Positions 1 to 8,215 of a stretch of DNA of 64,000 nt are shown piece after piece. A program made the position numbers and the translations under genes. Location of the stretch: the NCBI GenBank assembly GCA_910588685.1, contig CAJUPX010000004.1, positions 37,185-101,184 on the forward strand, given 5' to 3'. Below the pieces are notes generated by a model. That model searched no databases and was not told the origin of the DNA. It worked only from the letters and a program-made list of their open reading frames with translations. Position 1 is the first letter of the stretch, and each line of letters starts with the position of its first letter. The DNA comes from an uncultured Christensenellaceae bacterium (lineage in GTDB: Bacteria; Bacillota; Clostridia; Christensenellales; Borkfalkiaceae).

Positions 1-2
1 GC

Positions 3-179
3 GGGTTTACCTTAAACGGCGGCGCGGGAATAATTTTACCGCCCGTTAAAAAGAGCGAGTTTTTTAATCTTATACGAACGGGCGGAAATCTCCCCAAAAA
101 AACATTTTCAATGGGCTCGGGCGAGGAAAAGCGTTACTATATAGAAGCTAAACTAATAAAGCAGGTATTATGTCAGTAA
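3..179 (+). CDS. C-terminal end of a DUF1015-family protein (partial)
   Basis: An open frame enters from the left edge and ends at 177-179, giving the last 58 residues of a protein whose start lies outside the window. The visible tail holds a proline pair (ILPPVKK), then LPKKTFSMG followed by KRYYIEAKLI. This arrangement resembles the C-terminus of DUF1015 proteins of Clostridia, which I know only as a conserved family without an assigned activity. The stop overlaps the start of the aspartate kinase gene by 10 bases, so the two are probably co-transcribed. The family call rests on one short segment and is tentative; that the frame is coding is better supported, because it is clean and ends in a typical overlap. 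Confidence 0.55.
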   Translation, partial: GFTLNGGAGIILPPVKKSEFFNLIRTGGNLPKKTFSMGSGEEKRYYIEAKLIKQVLCQ

Positions 180-1489
180 AAGTATGTAAATTCGGCGGCA
201 CGTCTATGGCGGCGGGCAACGTAATCAAAAGCGTAAAAAAAATAGTTGAAAGCGACTCCGAGCGCAAATACGTAGTTGTATCCGCGCCAGGAAAGCGGTA
301 TTCCAACGATACCAAACTCACGGATATTTTGTACGCCTGCCACACGGCGCTTATTTCCGGCGAGGATTTTAAAGGCTGCTTCGAGCCTGTAAAAGCGCGG
401 TTCAGGGCGATTGTAAAAGAGCTCGGTATGGACTTCGATATCGAAAGCGTATTAAACCAAACCGAGGAGCGAATAAAAAAAGAGGAGAGCGAGGATTTTA
501 CGGCTTCGCGCGGGGAGTATTTAAGCGCGCGCGTTACAGCCGAATATTTCGGCGCAAAATTTATCGACGCCGAAAACGTTATATTTTTCGCTCCGGACGG
601 CACCCTCGACGAGGCTAAAACCTATCCCGCGATTTTAGCGGCGGTTAAAGGCGTTAAGCTTGCCGTATTTCCCGGATTTTACGGCACGGGCGCGGACGGC
701 AGAATAAAGACCTTTTCGCGCGGCGGTTCGGATATTTCTGGCGCGGTAGTGGCGCGTGCTGTAAGCGCGTCGCTTTATGAAAACTGGACGGACGTTTCAG
801 GTTTTCTCGCCTGCGACCCCAGAATAGTCGAAAATCCCAAAAACATAAAAAACATATCTTATAAGGAGCTCAGAGAGCTCAGCTATATGGGCGCCAACGT
901 TTTGCACAGCGAGTCTATATTCCCGGTGCGCAAAGCAAATATACCCATTCAGATTAAAAATACTTTCCGTCCGGAGGACGCGGGCACTTCCATATTCCCC
1001 ATAAACCGCTACCGCCCCGACGGCAGACTTGTTACGGGCATTGCGGGTAAAAAGAATTTTACCGTAATTTTTATAGAAAAATCGCTGATGAACTCCGAAG
1101 TCGGCTTTATAAGCAAAGTGTTGCAGGTCGTCACGCGCGAGGGCGTTTCGGTGGAACACATTCCTTCCGGTATAGACACTATGTCGCTTGTTATAGAGAG
1201 TAGTGCGCTTGAGGGCGGCGTTCTCGAAAGAGTGTTGCAGGACATAAAAAACGCCGTTTCGCCGGATACGCTGCGCGTTATAGAAAACGTTGCGCTTATA
1301 GCAACCGTCGGGCACGGTATGTCGTCGTCCGTGGGAACTTCCGCGCGGCTTTTTTCGGCTATAGCCGCCGCAGGCATAAACGTAAAGATGATAGACCAGG
1401 GCTCGAGCGAAATCAATATAATAGTAGGCGTTGGCAACGACGACTACGAAAAATGCATTAAAGCCGTTTACCGGGAGTTTTTCAGATAA
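170..1489 (+). CDS. lysC: Aspartate kinase
   Basis: This 439-residue protein phosphorylates aspartate, the first step toward lysine/diaminopimelate, threonine and methionine. The N-terminus carries the kinase signature KFGGTSMA, and a second conserved block GRGGSDISGA-like (FSRGGSDISGAVVARA, about residue 180) is followed by YENWTDVSGFLACDPRIV, typical of the aspartokinase active site. The last ~150 residues form tandem ACT domains (VFIEKSLMNSEVGF and VALIATVGHGM), the usual site of feedback control by lysine or threonine. Length fits a monofunctional enzyme; no homoserine dehydrogenase is attached. The start is ATG at 170, with a weak GCAGGT ribosome site. It overlaps the preceding gene, and the next gene starts 21 bases after its stop. 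Which amino acid inhibits it cannot be read from sequence. Confidence 0.95.
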   Translation: MSVKVCKFGGTSMAAGNVIKSVKKIVESDSERKYVVVSAPGKRYSNDTKLTDILYACHTALISGEDFKGCFEPVKARFRAIVKELGMDFDIESVLNQTEERIKKEESEDFTASRGEYLSARVTAEYFGAKFIDAENVIFFAPDGTLDEAKTYPAILAAVKGVKLAVFPGFYGTGADGRIKTFSRGGSDISGAVVARAVSASLYENWTDVSGFLACDPRIVENPKNIKNISYKELRELSYMGANVLHSESIFPVRKANIPIQIKNTFRPEDAGTSIFPINRYRPDGRLVTGIAGKKNFTVIFIEKSLMNSEVGFISKVLQVVTREGVSVEHIPSGIDTMSLVIESSALEGGVLERVLQDIKNAVSPDTLRVIENVALIATVGHGMSSSVGTSARLFSAIAAAGINVKMIDQGSSEINIIVGVGNDDYEKCIKAVYREFFR

Positions 1490-1510
1490 TTTTAAGTTAA
1501 CGGTGCGCAT

Positions 1511-2512
1511 ATGAAAAAGTCGGAACGCGGTAAACGCAGTATTCCACGCGATTTGAAAATATTTTTTATTATTGCCGCGGTTTTCGCCGCGTTTACAGCG
1601 GTACTTTTTATAATAAATATTTTTACACCCGTAAAGTATTTGTCGGCATTTTGGGTAATTGCCGACGATAAGCCGCAAAACGGACAAATGCGCGTGCGTT
1701 TTTTGAGCGTGGATTACGGCGACTGTACGTTAGTGGAGTTTCCCGACGGCAAAGTTCTTTTAATCGACGGCGGCGACGGCAGCTACGCCCACAGCAAAAC
1801 GGTGCTTAAAGCTCTGAACAGGAGCGGCGTTGATAAAATTGAATATGCGGTTTGCTCGTCTGTAAAGAGTCTGCGCTCGGCGGGGCTTGCCGAGGTTTTG
1901 AAGTATAAAAAGGCGGACAAGCTGTACGCGCCGTACTGCGTTTCGGAAAACATAACCGACGGCTATAAAAAATTACGTAAAGTTGTTGAGGGCGTAAACA
2001 CCGAATACTGCGAATACGGAGCAGGGGTTTTTGAAGAGGACTACGGGTTTTGTTTTTTATCGCCCGGTACTCGTCTCAATCAGGGCGAGGGCTCGGATTA
2101 TTATTTGCTCAATAACGACCCGTCCGAACAGAACATAGACAATACGTCGGCGGCAATCTATATTTATTGCGGCGATACGGGCGTTTTGCTTTTAGGCGAT
2201 TTGCGTTCGTCCGCGCAGAAAAAGCTCATATCTGACTATAATGCGCTCGGCGGTTTTGAAATGAACGGTAAAAAAATTCAGCTTGATAACGTCGCGCTCG
2301 TTAAAGCCGCTAACCACGGCGCGGAGTATGCGCAGTGTTCGGAAATTTACGACGGATTAAAGCCAAAATATACGGTAATATCCGCAAGCGGCGATATGCC
2401 GCCCTCGCAGCAGGTAATTTCCGACGCCGAAAGATATTCCGGGCTGTTTATGACTAATGACGGCACGGTTACGGCAATAATAGATAACGGTAATATCCGG
2501 GTTTTCAATTAA
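1511..2512 (+). CDS. Membrane-anchored ComEC-like metallo-beta-lactamase-fold protein, metal motif lost
   Basis: 333 residues. One hydrophobic segment at about residues 17-38 would anchor the protein with the rest outside. From residue ~61 the sequence follows the MBL-fold hydrolases related to the ComEC C-terminal domain: VRFLSVDYGDCTLVEFPDGKVLLIDGG, later LLLGDLRSSAQKKL and NHGAEYAQ. However, where family members have the metal-binding HxHxDH motif this protein reads CSSVKSLRSAG (residues ~115-125), with no histidine, and the later GDAE/HHGS motifs are also altered. I infer it no longer binds two metals and is probably not a hydrolase. It lies between aspartate kinase and aroC; the gap to aroC is only 10 bases, so it is likely part of the same transcript. 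Its job is unknown. Confidence 0.75.
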   Translation: MKKSERGKRSIPRDLKIFFIIAAVFAAFTAVLFIINIFTPVKYLSAFWVIADDKPQNGQMRVRFLSVDYGDCTLVEFPDGKVLLIDGGDGSYAHSKTVLKALNRSGVDKIEYAVCSSVKSLRSAGLAEVLKYKKADKLYAPYCVSENITDGYKKLRKVVEGVNTEYCEYGAGVFEEDYGFCFLSPGTRLNQGEGSDYYLLNNDPSEQNIDNTSAAIYIYCGDTGVLLLGDLRSSAQKKLISDYNALGGFEMNGKKIQLDNVALVKAANHGAEYAQCSEIYDGLKPKYTVISASGDMPPSQQVISDAERYSGLFMTNDGTVTAIIDNGNIRVFN

Positions 2513-2522
2513 AGGTGGTTTT

Positions 2523-3647
2523 ATGCGTTTTATAACGGCGGGAGAGTCGCACGGCAAGGAGCTTCTGGGCATAATAGAGGGGCTGCCGTCTGGGCTTGAA
2601 ATAAAGACCGGACAGATAAATAAATATCTCGCGCTCAGACAGAGCGGCTACGGCAGAGGCGGCAGACAAAAAATCGAGCGCGACGAGGTGGAAATTTTAA
2701 GCGGAGTGAGGAACGGGTTAACCCTCGGCAGTCCGCTTGCCTTTTGCGTTAAAAACCGCGACTGGGAAAATTGGAAAAACTATATGTCGCCCGAAAGCTG
2801 CGATATTGAAAGTAAAAAGGTTACAAAGGTGCGCCCGGGTCACGCCGACCTTGCGGGTATGATTAAGTACGCAACGGACGACGCGCGCAATATTTTAGAG
2901 CGTGCAAGCGCGCGCGAAACGGCTGTGCGCGTAGCGGGCGGAGCGGTATGCCGCGCTTATCTTGCCGGATTAGGAGTTCTGGTGAGCGGTTTTGTTAAGT
3001 CTGTTTGCGGTGTTTGCGACGGCAACGAGCATAAGTTTGAGGAGCTTGATGCGGCAAAATGCGAGCCGCTTTTTATGCTCGACAAAAACAAACAAGCCGA
3101 GGCGATGCGTTTAATAGACATGCTTAAATCCGACGGCGATACTGCGGGCGGCGTGGTTGAAATACGCGTTAAAGGCTTAAAAAGCGGTTTCGGCAGCTGT
3201 ATGAGCTATGCGGACAAGCTCGACGCAATTTTGTGCGGCGCGGTTATGAGCGTGCAGGCTATTAAAGGCGTTGAGATAGGGCTCGGCTTCGGCTGCGCGC
3301 ATCTGCCCGGCAGCCGCGTTCACGACGAAATATTTTATAACTGCGGCTATTATAGAAAAACCAACCGCGCAGGCGGAATAGAGGGCGGAATGTCCAACGG
3401 CGAAGAAATTGTGCTCCGAGCCGCTATGAAGCCCATTCCCACGCTTATGAAAGGGCTGGCTACGGTGGATTTTATTACGCACGAGCGTGTGACGGCGGCA
3501 ACCGAAAGAAGCGACGTCGCGGCAATATGCGCGGCGGAGATAATAGTTGAAAGCGTTGTTTGCACCGCGCTTGCGGAAGTCGTTGCGCAAAGGCTCGGCG
3601 GCGACACTATGCGCGAGGTAATCGAAAGGTACGGTGCGCTTAAATGA
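2523..3647 (+). CDS. aroC: Chorismate synthase
   Basis: 374 residues. Converts 5-enolpyruvylshikimate-3-phosphate to chorismate using reduced FMN as catalyst, the last step of the shikimate pathway. The family signatures are all present: AGESHGKELLGIIEGLPSG at the N-terminus, TKVRPGHADLAGMIKY near residue 100, the SARETAVRVAGGAV stretch, and ATERSDVAA near the end. Length fits the family. The stop overlaps the aroB start by four bases (ATGA), and five shikimate genes follow in an unbroken overlapping chain, so translation is probably coupled. The start ATG at 2523 has a good AGGTGG ribosome site. aroA (EPSP synthase) and the DAHP synthase gene are not in this window. Confidence 0.97.
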   Translation: MRFITAGESHGKELLGIIEGLPSGLEIKTGQINKYLALRQSGYGRGGRQKIERDEVEILSGVRNGLTLGSPLAFCVKNRDWENWKNYMSPESCDIESKKVTKVRPGHADLAGMIKYATDDARNILERASARETAVRVAGGAVCRAYLAGLGVLVSGFVKSVCGVCDGNEHKFEELDAAKCEPLFMLDKNKQAEAMRLIDMLKSDGDTAGGVVEIRVKGLKSGFGSCMSYADKLDAILCGAVMSVQAIKGVEIGLGFGCAHLPGSRVHDEIFYNCGYYRKTNRAGGIEGGMSNGEEIVLRAAMKPIPTLMKGLATVDFITHERVTAATERSDVAAICAAEIIVESVVCTALAEVVAQRLGGDTMREVIERYGALK

Positions 3648-4696
3648 GATATATAATCATAAAAACTGCGGGTTCGGAAAGCGTAATACACTGCGGCGCG
3701 GGAACGTTTGAAAAGTACGTGCCTTTGATAGACGGACAAATCTACGTAATCACCGACAGCAACGTTTTTGCACTCTACAACCATTTAACGGAAAAATATT
3801 TTAAAGACGCGCCGGTGTATATTTTAAAAGCCGGCGAGCAAAGCAAAACGCACTTCAATTTATTTGCAATCTTAGAGGATATGCTTGAACGCGGTATGCA
3901 GAGGAGCTGTACCGTAATAGCATTCGGCGGCGGCGTAGTCGGCGATATCGCGGGGCTTGCGGCTTCGCTGTATATGCGCGGCACAAATCTTATTCAGATA
4001 CCAACCACGCTGCTGTCGCAGGTGGACAGCTCGGTGGGCGGCAAAACGGCGGTTGACCTCGGCAAGGTTAAAAACGCCGTCGGCACGTTTTATCAGCCGC
4101 GGCTGGTAATTGCCGACCCGCTGTTTTTAAATACCCTGCCGGCGCGTGAAATACGCTGCGGTCTGGGAGAAATAGTAAAATACGGCGCGCTCGACAGGCA
4201 AATATACAGCAAGCTTATGTCCTCCGATATTTTCAGCTATGACTTTTTGGAGGATATAACCTATTACTGTATAGAGCACAAGGCGCGCATTGTAAAAGAC
4301 GACGAGTACGACACCTGCGGGCTGAGAAAAACGCTCAATTTGGGGCACACGACAGGTCACGCTTTCGAGCTGTATTACGGCGGAATGTCGCACGGCGAAT
4401 TTGTTATGACGGGAGCCTTTTACGAGCTGTTCATTGCGCGGAAACTCGGTATATGTACGGGCGAATATGCCGATAATCTGATTGCGCTTATTAAAAGCGT
4501 TATATCCGTGCCCGCATACGAAAATCTCGGAGAGGCGGCAAGGCTCGCCCTGCACGACAAGAAAAACAGCGGCGGGTTAATCTCGCTCATTGTTCCTGAA
4601 AGCGAGGGCAAAAGCGCGGAAATCAAGTTGAATATCAATGAGTATGCAGAGTATTTGTATGCCTGCGCGGCGCTTTTGAAAAAGGGGGAAATATGA
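3644..4696 (+). CDS. aroB: 3-dehydroquinate synthase
   Basis: 350 residues, the usual length. Catalyses the NAD- and zinc-dependent cyclisation of DAHP to 3-dehydroquinate in the cytoplasm. The nucleotide-binding region shows FGGGVVGDIAGLAAS followed by the highly conserved QIPTTLLSQVDSSVGGKTAVD. The zinc ligands are expected in the downstream LNLGHTTGHAFE and MSHGE blocks, both visible. The gene starts inside the last codons of aroC and ends overlapping aroE by four bases. Translational coupling through the operon is the likely mode of balanced expression. Confidence 0.97.
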   Translation: MRYIIIKTAGSESVIHCGAGTFEKYVPLIDGQIYVITDSNVFALYNHLTEKYFKDAPVYILKAGEQSKTHFNLFAILEDMLERGMQRSCTVIAFGGGVVGDIAGLAASLYMRGTNLIQIPTTLLSQVDSSVGGKTAVDLGKVKNAVGTFYQPRLVIADPLFLNTLPAREIRCGLGEIVKYGALDRQIYSKLMSSDIFSYDFLEDITYYCIEHKARIVKDDEYDTCGLRKTLNLGHTTGHAFELYYGGMSHGEFVMTGAFYELFIARKLGICTGEYADNLIALIKSVISVPAYENLGEAARLALHDKKNSGGLISLIVPESEGKSAEIKLNINEYAEYLYACAALLKKGEI

Positions 4697-5502
4697 ATTT
4701 GAAACTTGCGGTTATAGGTAAAGACGTTTCCAAATCCGACAGCCCCGCAATGCATAGTTTTATCGCCGGGAAGCTCGGTTACGGTATAGAATATAAAAAA
4801 ATATCTATCGCGGAAGACGCGTTTGACAAAGAGGCTGAAAAACTTTTTTCGGAGCTCGACGGCTTTAACGTCACAATTCCGTTCAAGCTGCGGATAATAG
4901 GTCATCTTAAAAAATTTGAGGGCGACGCGGAGGTATTCGGAGCGGTAAACACCGTAAAATGCGGCAGCCGCACGGGCTCTAATACCGACGGACTCGGGTT
5001 TGAACTTATGCTCAAAAACGCGGGCGTTCCAGTTGCCGGCAAAAGCTTTCTGCTTTTGGGCTGCGGCGGCGCGGGCAGAAGCGTTGCAAAAAAGCTTGCC
5101 GACGGCGGGGCGAAAGTGTTTGTTTACGACAGGGATTTTGAGTCGGCACAAAATTTAGAGCGGGAGTTTGCGGGCGTAACAGCCTTGGAAAAACTTGAAA
5201 ACAAGCCTTATTTTGCAATTATAAACGCAACGGGCGTGGGTATGCATAAAACCGTTGGACTATCGCCCGCCGGTGAAGAGCTTATAAGCCTTTGCGATAC
5301 TGCGATTGACCTGATATATGTGCCCGAAAAGAGCGAGTTTTTAAAAATCGCCGAAAAGCTCGGCAAAAAAATATTGAACGGCAAGGCGATGCTGTTTTAC
5401 CAGGCGTATTTTGCGCAGTGCATATATTCGGGTTTGCAGCCCGACGAGGCGGTTGCAAAAGAGCTTTTCGAGCAGTTTGAAAAAGCGGGGGAAAATTTAT
5501 GA
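4693..5502 (+). CDS. aroE: Shikimate dehydrogenase
   Basis: 269 residues. Reduces 3-dehydroshikimate to shikimate with NADPH. Substrate-binding motifs near the N-terminus are KSDSPAMHSF (the expected lysine-serine pair, with a short change from the common HSxSP form), FNVTIPFK with the catalytic lysine, and AVNTV. The nucleotide-binding half has the glycine-rich GCGGAGRSVAKKL. NTDG, which contributes the catalytic aspartate region, is present at about residue 96. Ends overlapping aroQ by four bases. Confidence 0.95.
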   Translation: MNLKLAVIGKDVSKSDSPAMHSFIAGKLGYGIEYKKISIAEDAFDKEAEKLFSELDGFNVTIPFKLRIIGHLKKFEGDAEVFGAVNTVKCGSRTGSNTDGLGFELMLKNAGVPVAGKSFLLLGCGGAGRSVAKKLADGGAKVFVYDRDFESAQNLEREFAGVTALEKLENKPYFAIINATGVGMHKTVGLSPAGEELISLCDTAIDLIYVPEKSEFLKIAEKLGKKILNGKAMLFYQAYFAQCIYSGLQPDEAVAKELFEQFEKAGENL

Positions 5503-5918
5503 AGCTTTTATTTATCAACGGAGTAAATCTCAATTTAACGGGTATGCGTGAAAAAGATGTTTACGGCAGTCAGACTCTGGAGCAGATTAACGCGGAAGTT
5601 GCCGGGCATTTCAAAAACGACGAGTGTATCTTTTATCAGAGCAATATAGAGGGCGAAATATGCTCGCGTATTCACAGCGCCGCGGGCGAGGGCGTAAACG
5701 GAATTGTTCTTAACGCGGGCGCGTACACCCATTACAGTATCGCCATACGCGACGCAATAGCCGCCGTATCAATTCCTGTGGTGGAGGTGCATATGTCCAA
5801 CGTGCACTCGCGCGAGGAGTTCAGGCACAAGTCGGTTTTGTCGGAGGTCTGTAAGGGCGTAATTGCCGGCTTCGGTAAAAACAGTTATATTCTGGCGGGA
5901 GAGAGCTTTAAATTATGA
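5499..5918 (+). CDS. aroQ: 3-dehydroquinate dehydratase, type II
   Basis: 139 residues, the length of the small dodecameric type II enzymes. Dehydrates 3-dehydroquinate to 3-dehydroshikimate. The N-terminal INGVNLNLTGMRE carries the active-site asparagine and arginine, the next block YQSNIEGEI is typical, LNAGAYTHYSIAIRDAI includes the conserved asparagine and histidine, and EVHMSNVHSREEFRHKS is the substrate-binding signature. Overlaps both neighbours by four bases, fixing start and stop. Confidence 0.96.
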   Translation: MKLLFINGVNLNLTGMREKDVYGSQTLEQINAEVAGHFKNDECIFYQSNIEGEICSRIHSAAGEGVNGIVLNAGAYTHYSIAIRDAIAAVSIPVVEVHMSNVHSREEFRHKSVLSEVCKGVIAGFGKNSYILAGESFKL

Positions 5919-6409
5919 ATATAGTTCTTGCCGGTATGCCCGGCTCGGGCAAAACAACAATTTCAAGATTGCTTGCCGAAGCGCTGAATATGCGCCTTAT
6001 CGATACCGACGAAGAAATAATAAAAAAATACGGCGCGATAACCGATATTTTTGATAAATTCGGCGAGGAGTGTTTCCGCAATCTCGAATCACAGGTGGTA
6101 AACGAAGTTTGCGGCGAAAGCGGCGCGGTAATTTCTACCGGCGGCGGAACGCTGCTACGCCCGGAAAACCGCGCGGCGTTTAAAAACAACGGAAAAATAG
6201 TGTATTTAAAAACGGGCGTGGAAAATTTAGTAGCGCGGGTAGGCGGCGGCGAGGGCAGACCTCTGCTTGCGGGCGACGCGCAGAATAAAATACGCGAATT
6301 ATATATAAAGCGCGCCCCGGTTTACGAAGCCGCGGCGGATATAACGGTGGAAACGGACGGCGTTTGCCCCGAGGATATAGCGGCGCTAATTGCGGAGAGA
6401 ATAAAATGA
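5915..6409 (+). CDS. aroK: Shikimate kinase
   Basis: 164 residues. Phosphorylates shikimate with ATP. The P-loop is GMPGSGKTT at the N-terminus, the shikimate-binding aspartates are in IDTDEEI, and the ISTGGGTLLRPENR block is conserved in the family. A lid-like region near residue 110 (RVGGGEGRPLL) supplies the expected arginines. It completes the run aroC-B-E-Q-K. The stop (TGA) overlaps the ATG of the next gene, so the reductase that follows is translated from the same message. Confidence 0.96.
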   Translation: MNIVLAGMPGSGKTTISRLLAEALNMRLIDTDEEIIKKYGAITDIFDKFGEECFRNLESQVVNEVCGESGAVISTGGGTLLRPENRAAFKNNGKIVYLKTGVENLVARVGGGEGRPLLAGDAQNKIRELYIKRAPVYEAAADITVETDGVCPEDIAALIAERIK

Positions 6410-7131
6410 AAACAGTACTTGTTACCGGTGGTACAAAGGGAATAGGCAAAGCGATTGCGCTTGCCTTTTTGCAAAACGGCTACGAAGCCGTGCTCAATTA
6501 CAAGAGCGACGAAAGGTCGGCGCTTGCCACCCAGGACGAGTTTAATATGCTTGGCTACTGCCCCGTTTTAATGCGTGCGGACGTATCGGACGAAAATCAG
6601 GTGCGCGGTATGTTCGCCGATTTTTTTTCGGTTTACGACAAGCTCGACGTGCTTGTAAATAATGCGGGCGTATCTAAAATATCGATTATTCAAAAAACTA
6701 CTTTAAAGGAGTGGAACGAGGTTTTCGACACCAACGTAAAGAGCGCGTTTTTGTGCTCGCGCGCGGTGTGCGATAAAATGATTTATTCGGGCGGCGGCAG
6801 CATAATAAATATCGCGTCGATATGGGGCGAGGTAGGCGCAAGCTGCGAGGTTGCGTATTCCGCGTCTAAAGGCGCTCTTATCGCGTTTACAAAGGCTCTT
6901 GCAAAAGAGCTCGCGCCGTCTGCGGTGCGCGTAAACTGCGTTTCTCCCGGGGTTATCGACACCCGGATGAACGCTCATCTTACCGGTGACGAAATGGAAG
7001 AGCTTATAAACAGTATTCCAATCGGCAGAATAGGAGCGCCGGAGGACGTTGCGAAAGCCTGCCTTTATCTTGCTGAAAACAGCTACGTTACCGGCGAAAT
7101 ACTGTCGGTCGGGGGCGGATTCGGCAAATAA
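6406..7131 (+). CDS. Short-chain dehydrogenase/reductase, FabG-like
   Basis: 241 residues from the ATG at 6406, which overlaps the aroK stop as ATGA; a longer in-frame extension upstream exists but has no support. It is a classical SDR: cofactor motif VTGGTKGIGKAIA, NNAG near residue 85, catalytic Ser in IINIASIWG and the YSASK motif with catalytic Tyr and Lys, then VNCVSPGVIDT. The closest general type is 3-oxoacyl-ACP reductase (FabG). Being last in the shikimate operon does not tell its substrate; it could be a fatty-acid enzyme or another ketoreductase. No acyl carrier protein or other fab gene is adjacent, which weakens the fatty-acid call. Confidence 0.85.
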   Translation: MKTVLVTGGTKGIGKAIALAFLQNGYEAVLNYKSDERSALATQDEFNMLGYCPVLMRADVSDENQVRGMFADFFSVYDKLDVLVNNAGVSKISIIQKTTLKEWNEVFDTNVKSAFLCSRAVCDKMIYSGGGSIINIASIWGEVGASCEVAYSASKGALIAFTKALAKELAPSAVRVNCVSPGVIDTRMNAHLTGDEMEELINSIPIGRIGAPEDVAKACLYLAENSYVTGEILSVGGGFGK

Positions 7132-7195
7132 TAAAAAAATTTTTGTAAAAAAAAGTAATTTTAAAATTTTTTTCGTAATATTAAGTGTGGGCAAA

Positions 7196-8212
7196 ATGGA
7201 AGATCTTAAAGAGCGTACATATAAAATAGAGAACGCGTTTTTGTCGCCCTATGCGTGCAAATCGCAAAATGCCAAGCCGCGCGACAGGCAGGAAGAGCCC
7301 TGCTGTATGCGCACCGAGTTTCAGCGCGACAGGGACAGGATAATTTACTGCAAGGCTTTCAGGCGGCTTAAAAACAAAACGCAGGTCTTTTTTTCGCCCG
7401 AAGGCGACCACTATATAACGCGGCTTACCCACACGCTCGACGTGGCGCAGATAGCCCGCTCGATAGCCCGCACTCTCGCATTGAACGAGGATTTGACCGA
7501 GGCTATTGCTCTGGGTCACGATTTGGGGCATACTCCGTTCGGACACAGCGGCGAGCGCATTCTCAACAAGCTCGCGCCGGGCGGGTTCAAGCATAACGAA
7601 CAGTCGGTGCGCGTTGTGGAAGTTCTCGAAAAGGACGGCGGCGGTTTGAATTTAACGCCGGAAGTGCGCGACGGAATTTTAAACCACCCCAAAAGCTATA
7701 CTGCGTCTACTCTCGAAGGGCAGTGCGTGTCGATTGCCGACCGCGTTGCGTACATAAACCACGATTTGGAGGATGCGATACGCGCGGGGATATTGCGCGC
7801 CGACGACGTTCCCAAGTCGGTTACGAGCGTGCTCGGCAACAGCTCGCGCGAGCGCATTAATACGGCAGTATTGTCCGTTTACCGCAATTCCGTGGGCAAA
7901 AACCAGGTTAAAATGAGCGGGCGCGAGGAAGAGGCGAGTGAAAAACTCCGCGCGTTTATGTTTGAGCGGGTTTATCTGTCGCAAACGGCAAAGGGCGAAG
8001 AGCAGAAAGCCGAGCGTATGCTCACGGCTATGTACGAATACTTTATAAAAAATGCGGACAAGCTGCCGCAGACTTATTTTCAGCTGACCGAGAAGTACGG
8101 CGCGGAGCAGGCTGTGTGCGACTATCTGTCGTCTATGACGGACAGGTATGCGCTGTATACGTTTAACAGTTTATTTGTGCCGCGCGGCTGGCAGTTCATA
8201 GACGAAGAATAA
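7196..8212 (+). CDS. dgt: dGTP triphosphohydrolase-like HD-domain protein
   Basis: 338 residues from ATG 7196. The open frame runs further upstream to 7049, but that extension overlaps the SDR gene and covers an A/T-only stretch, and the family normally begins with residues like those at 7196. The HD metal site is visible as THTLDVAQIARSIAR followed by ALGHDLGHTPFGHSGE. The protein belongs to the dNTPase group that cleaves dGTP to deoxyguanosine and triphosphate. It directly precedes dnaG, as in many Clostridia. Upstream, 7132-7195 is extremely A/T rich; a promoter may lie there but I see no convincing -35/-10 pair. Confidence 0.88.
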   Translation: MEDLKERTYKIENAFLSPYACKSQNAKPRDRQEEPCCMRTEFQRDRDRIIYCKAFRRLKNKTQVFFSPEGDHYITRLTHTLDVAQIARSIARTLALNEDLTEAIALGHDLGHTPFGHSGERILNKLAPGGFKHNEQSVRVVEVLEKDGGGLNLTPEVRDGILNHPKSYTASTLEGQCVSIADRVAYINHDLEDAIRAGILRADDVPKSVTSVLGNSSRERINTAVLSVYRNSVGKNQVKMSGREEEASEKLRAFMFERVYLSQTAKGEEQKAERMLTAMYEYFIKNADKLPQTYFQLTEKYGAEQAVCDYLSSMTDRYALYTFNSLFVPRGWQFIDEE

Positions 8213-8215
8213 ATT

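Noticed and set aside
797..1687. Long minus-strand frame over the aspartate kinase gene
   Set aside because: It is the shadow of a strongly supported gene, has a Tyr/Arg-rich composition typical of an antisense frame and no ribosome site.
4420..5151. Long minus-strand frame over aroB and aroE
   Set aside because: Antisense shadow of two well-supported genes in an overlapping operon.
7049..7195. Upstream extension of the dgt frame
   Set aside because: It overlaps the SDR gene and a pure A/T stretch, and the family normally starts at the ATG 7196 position.
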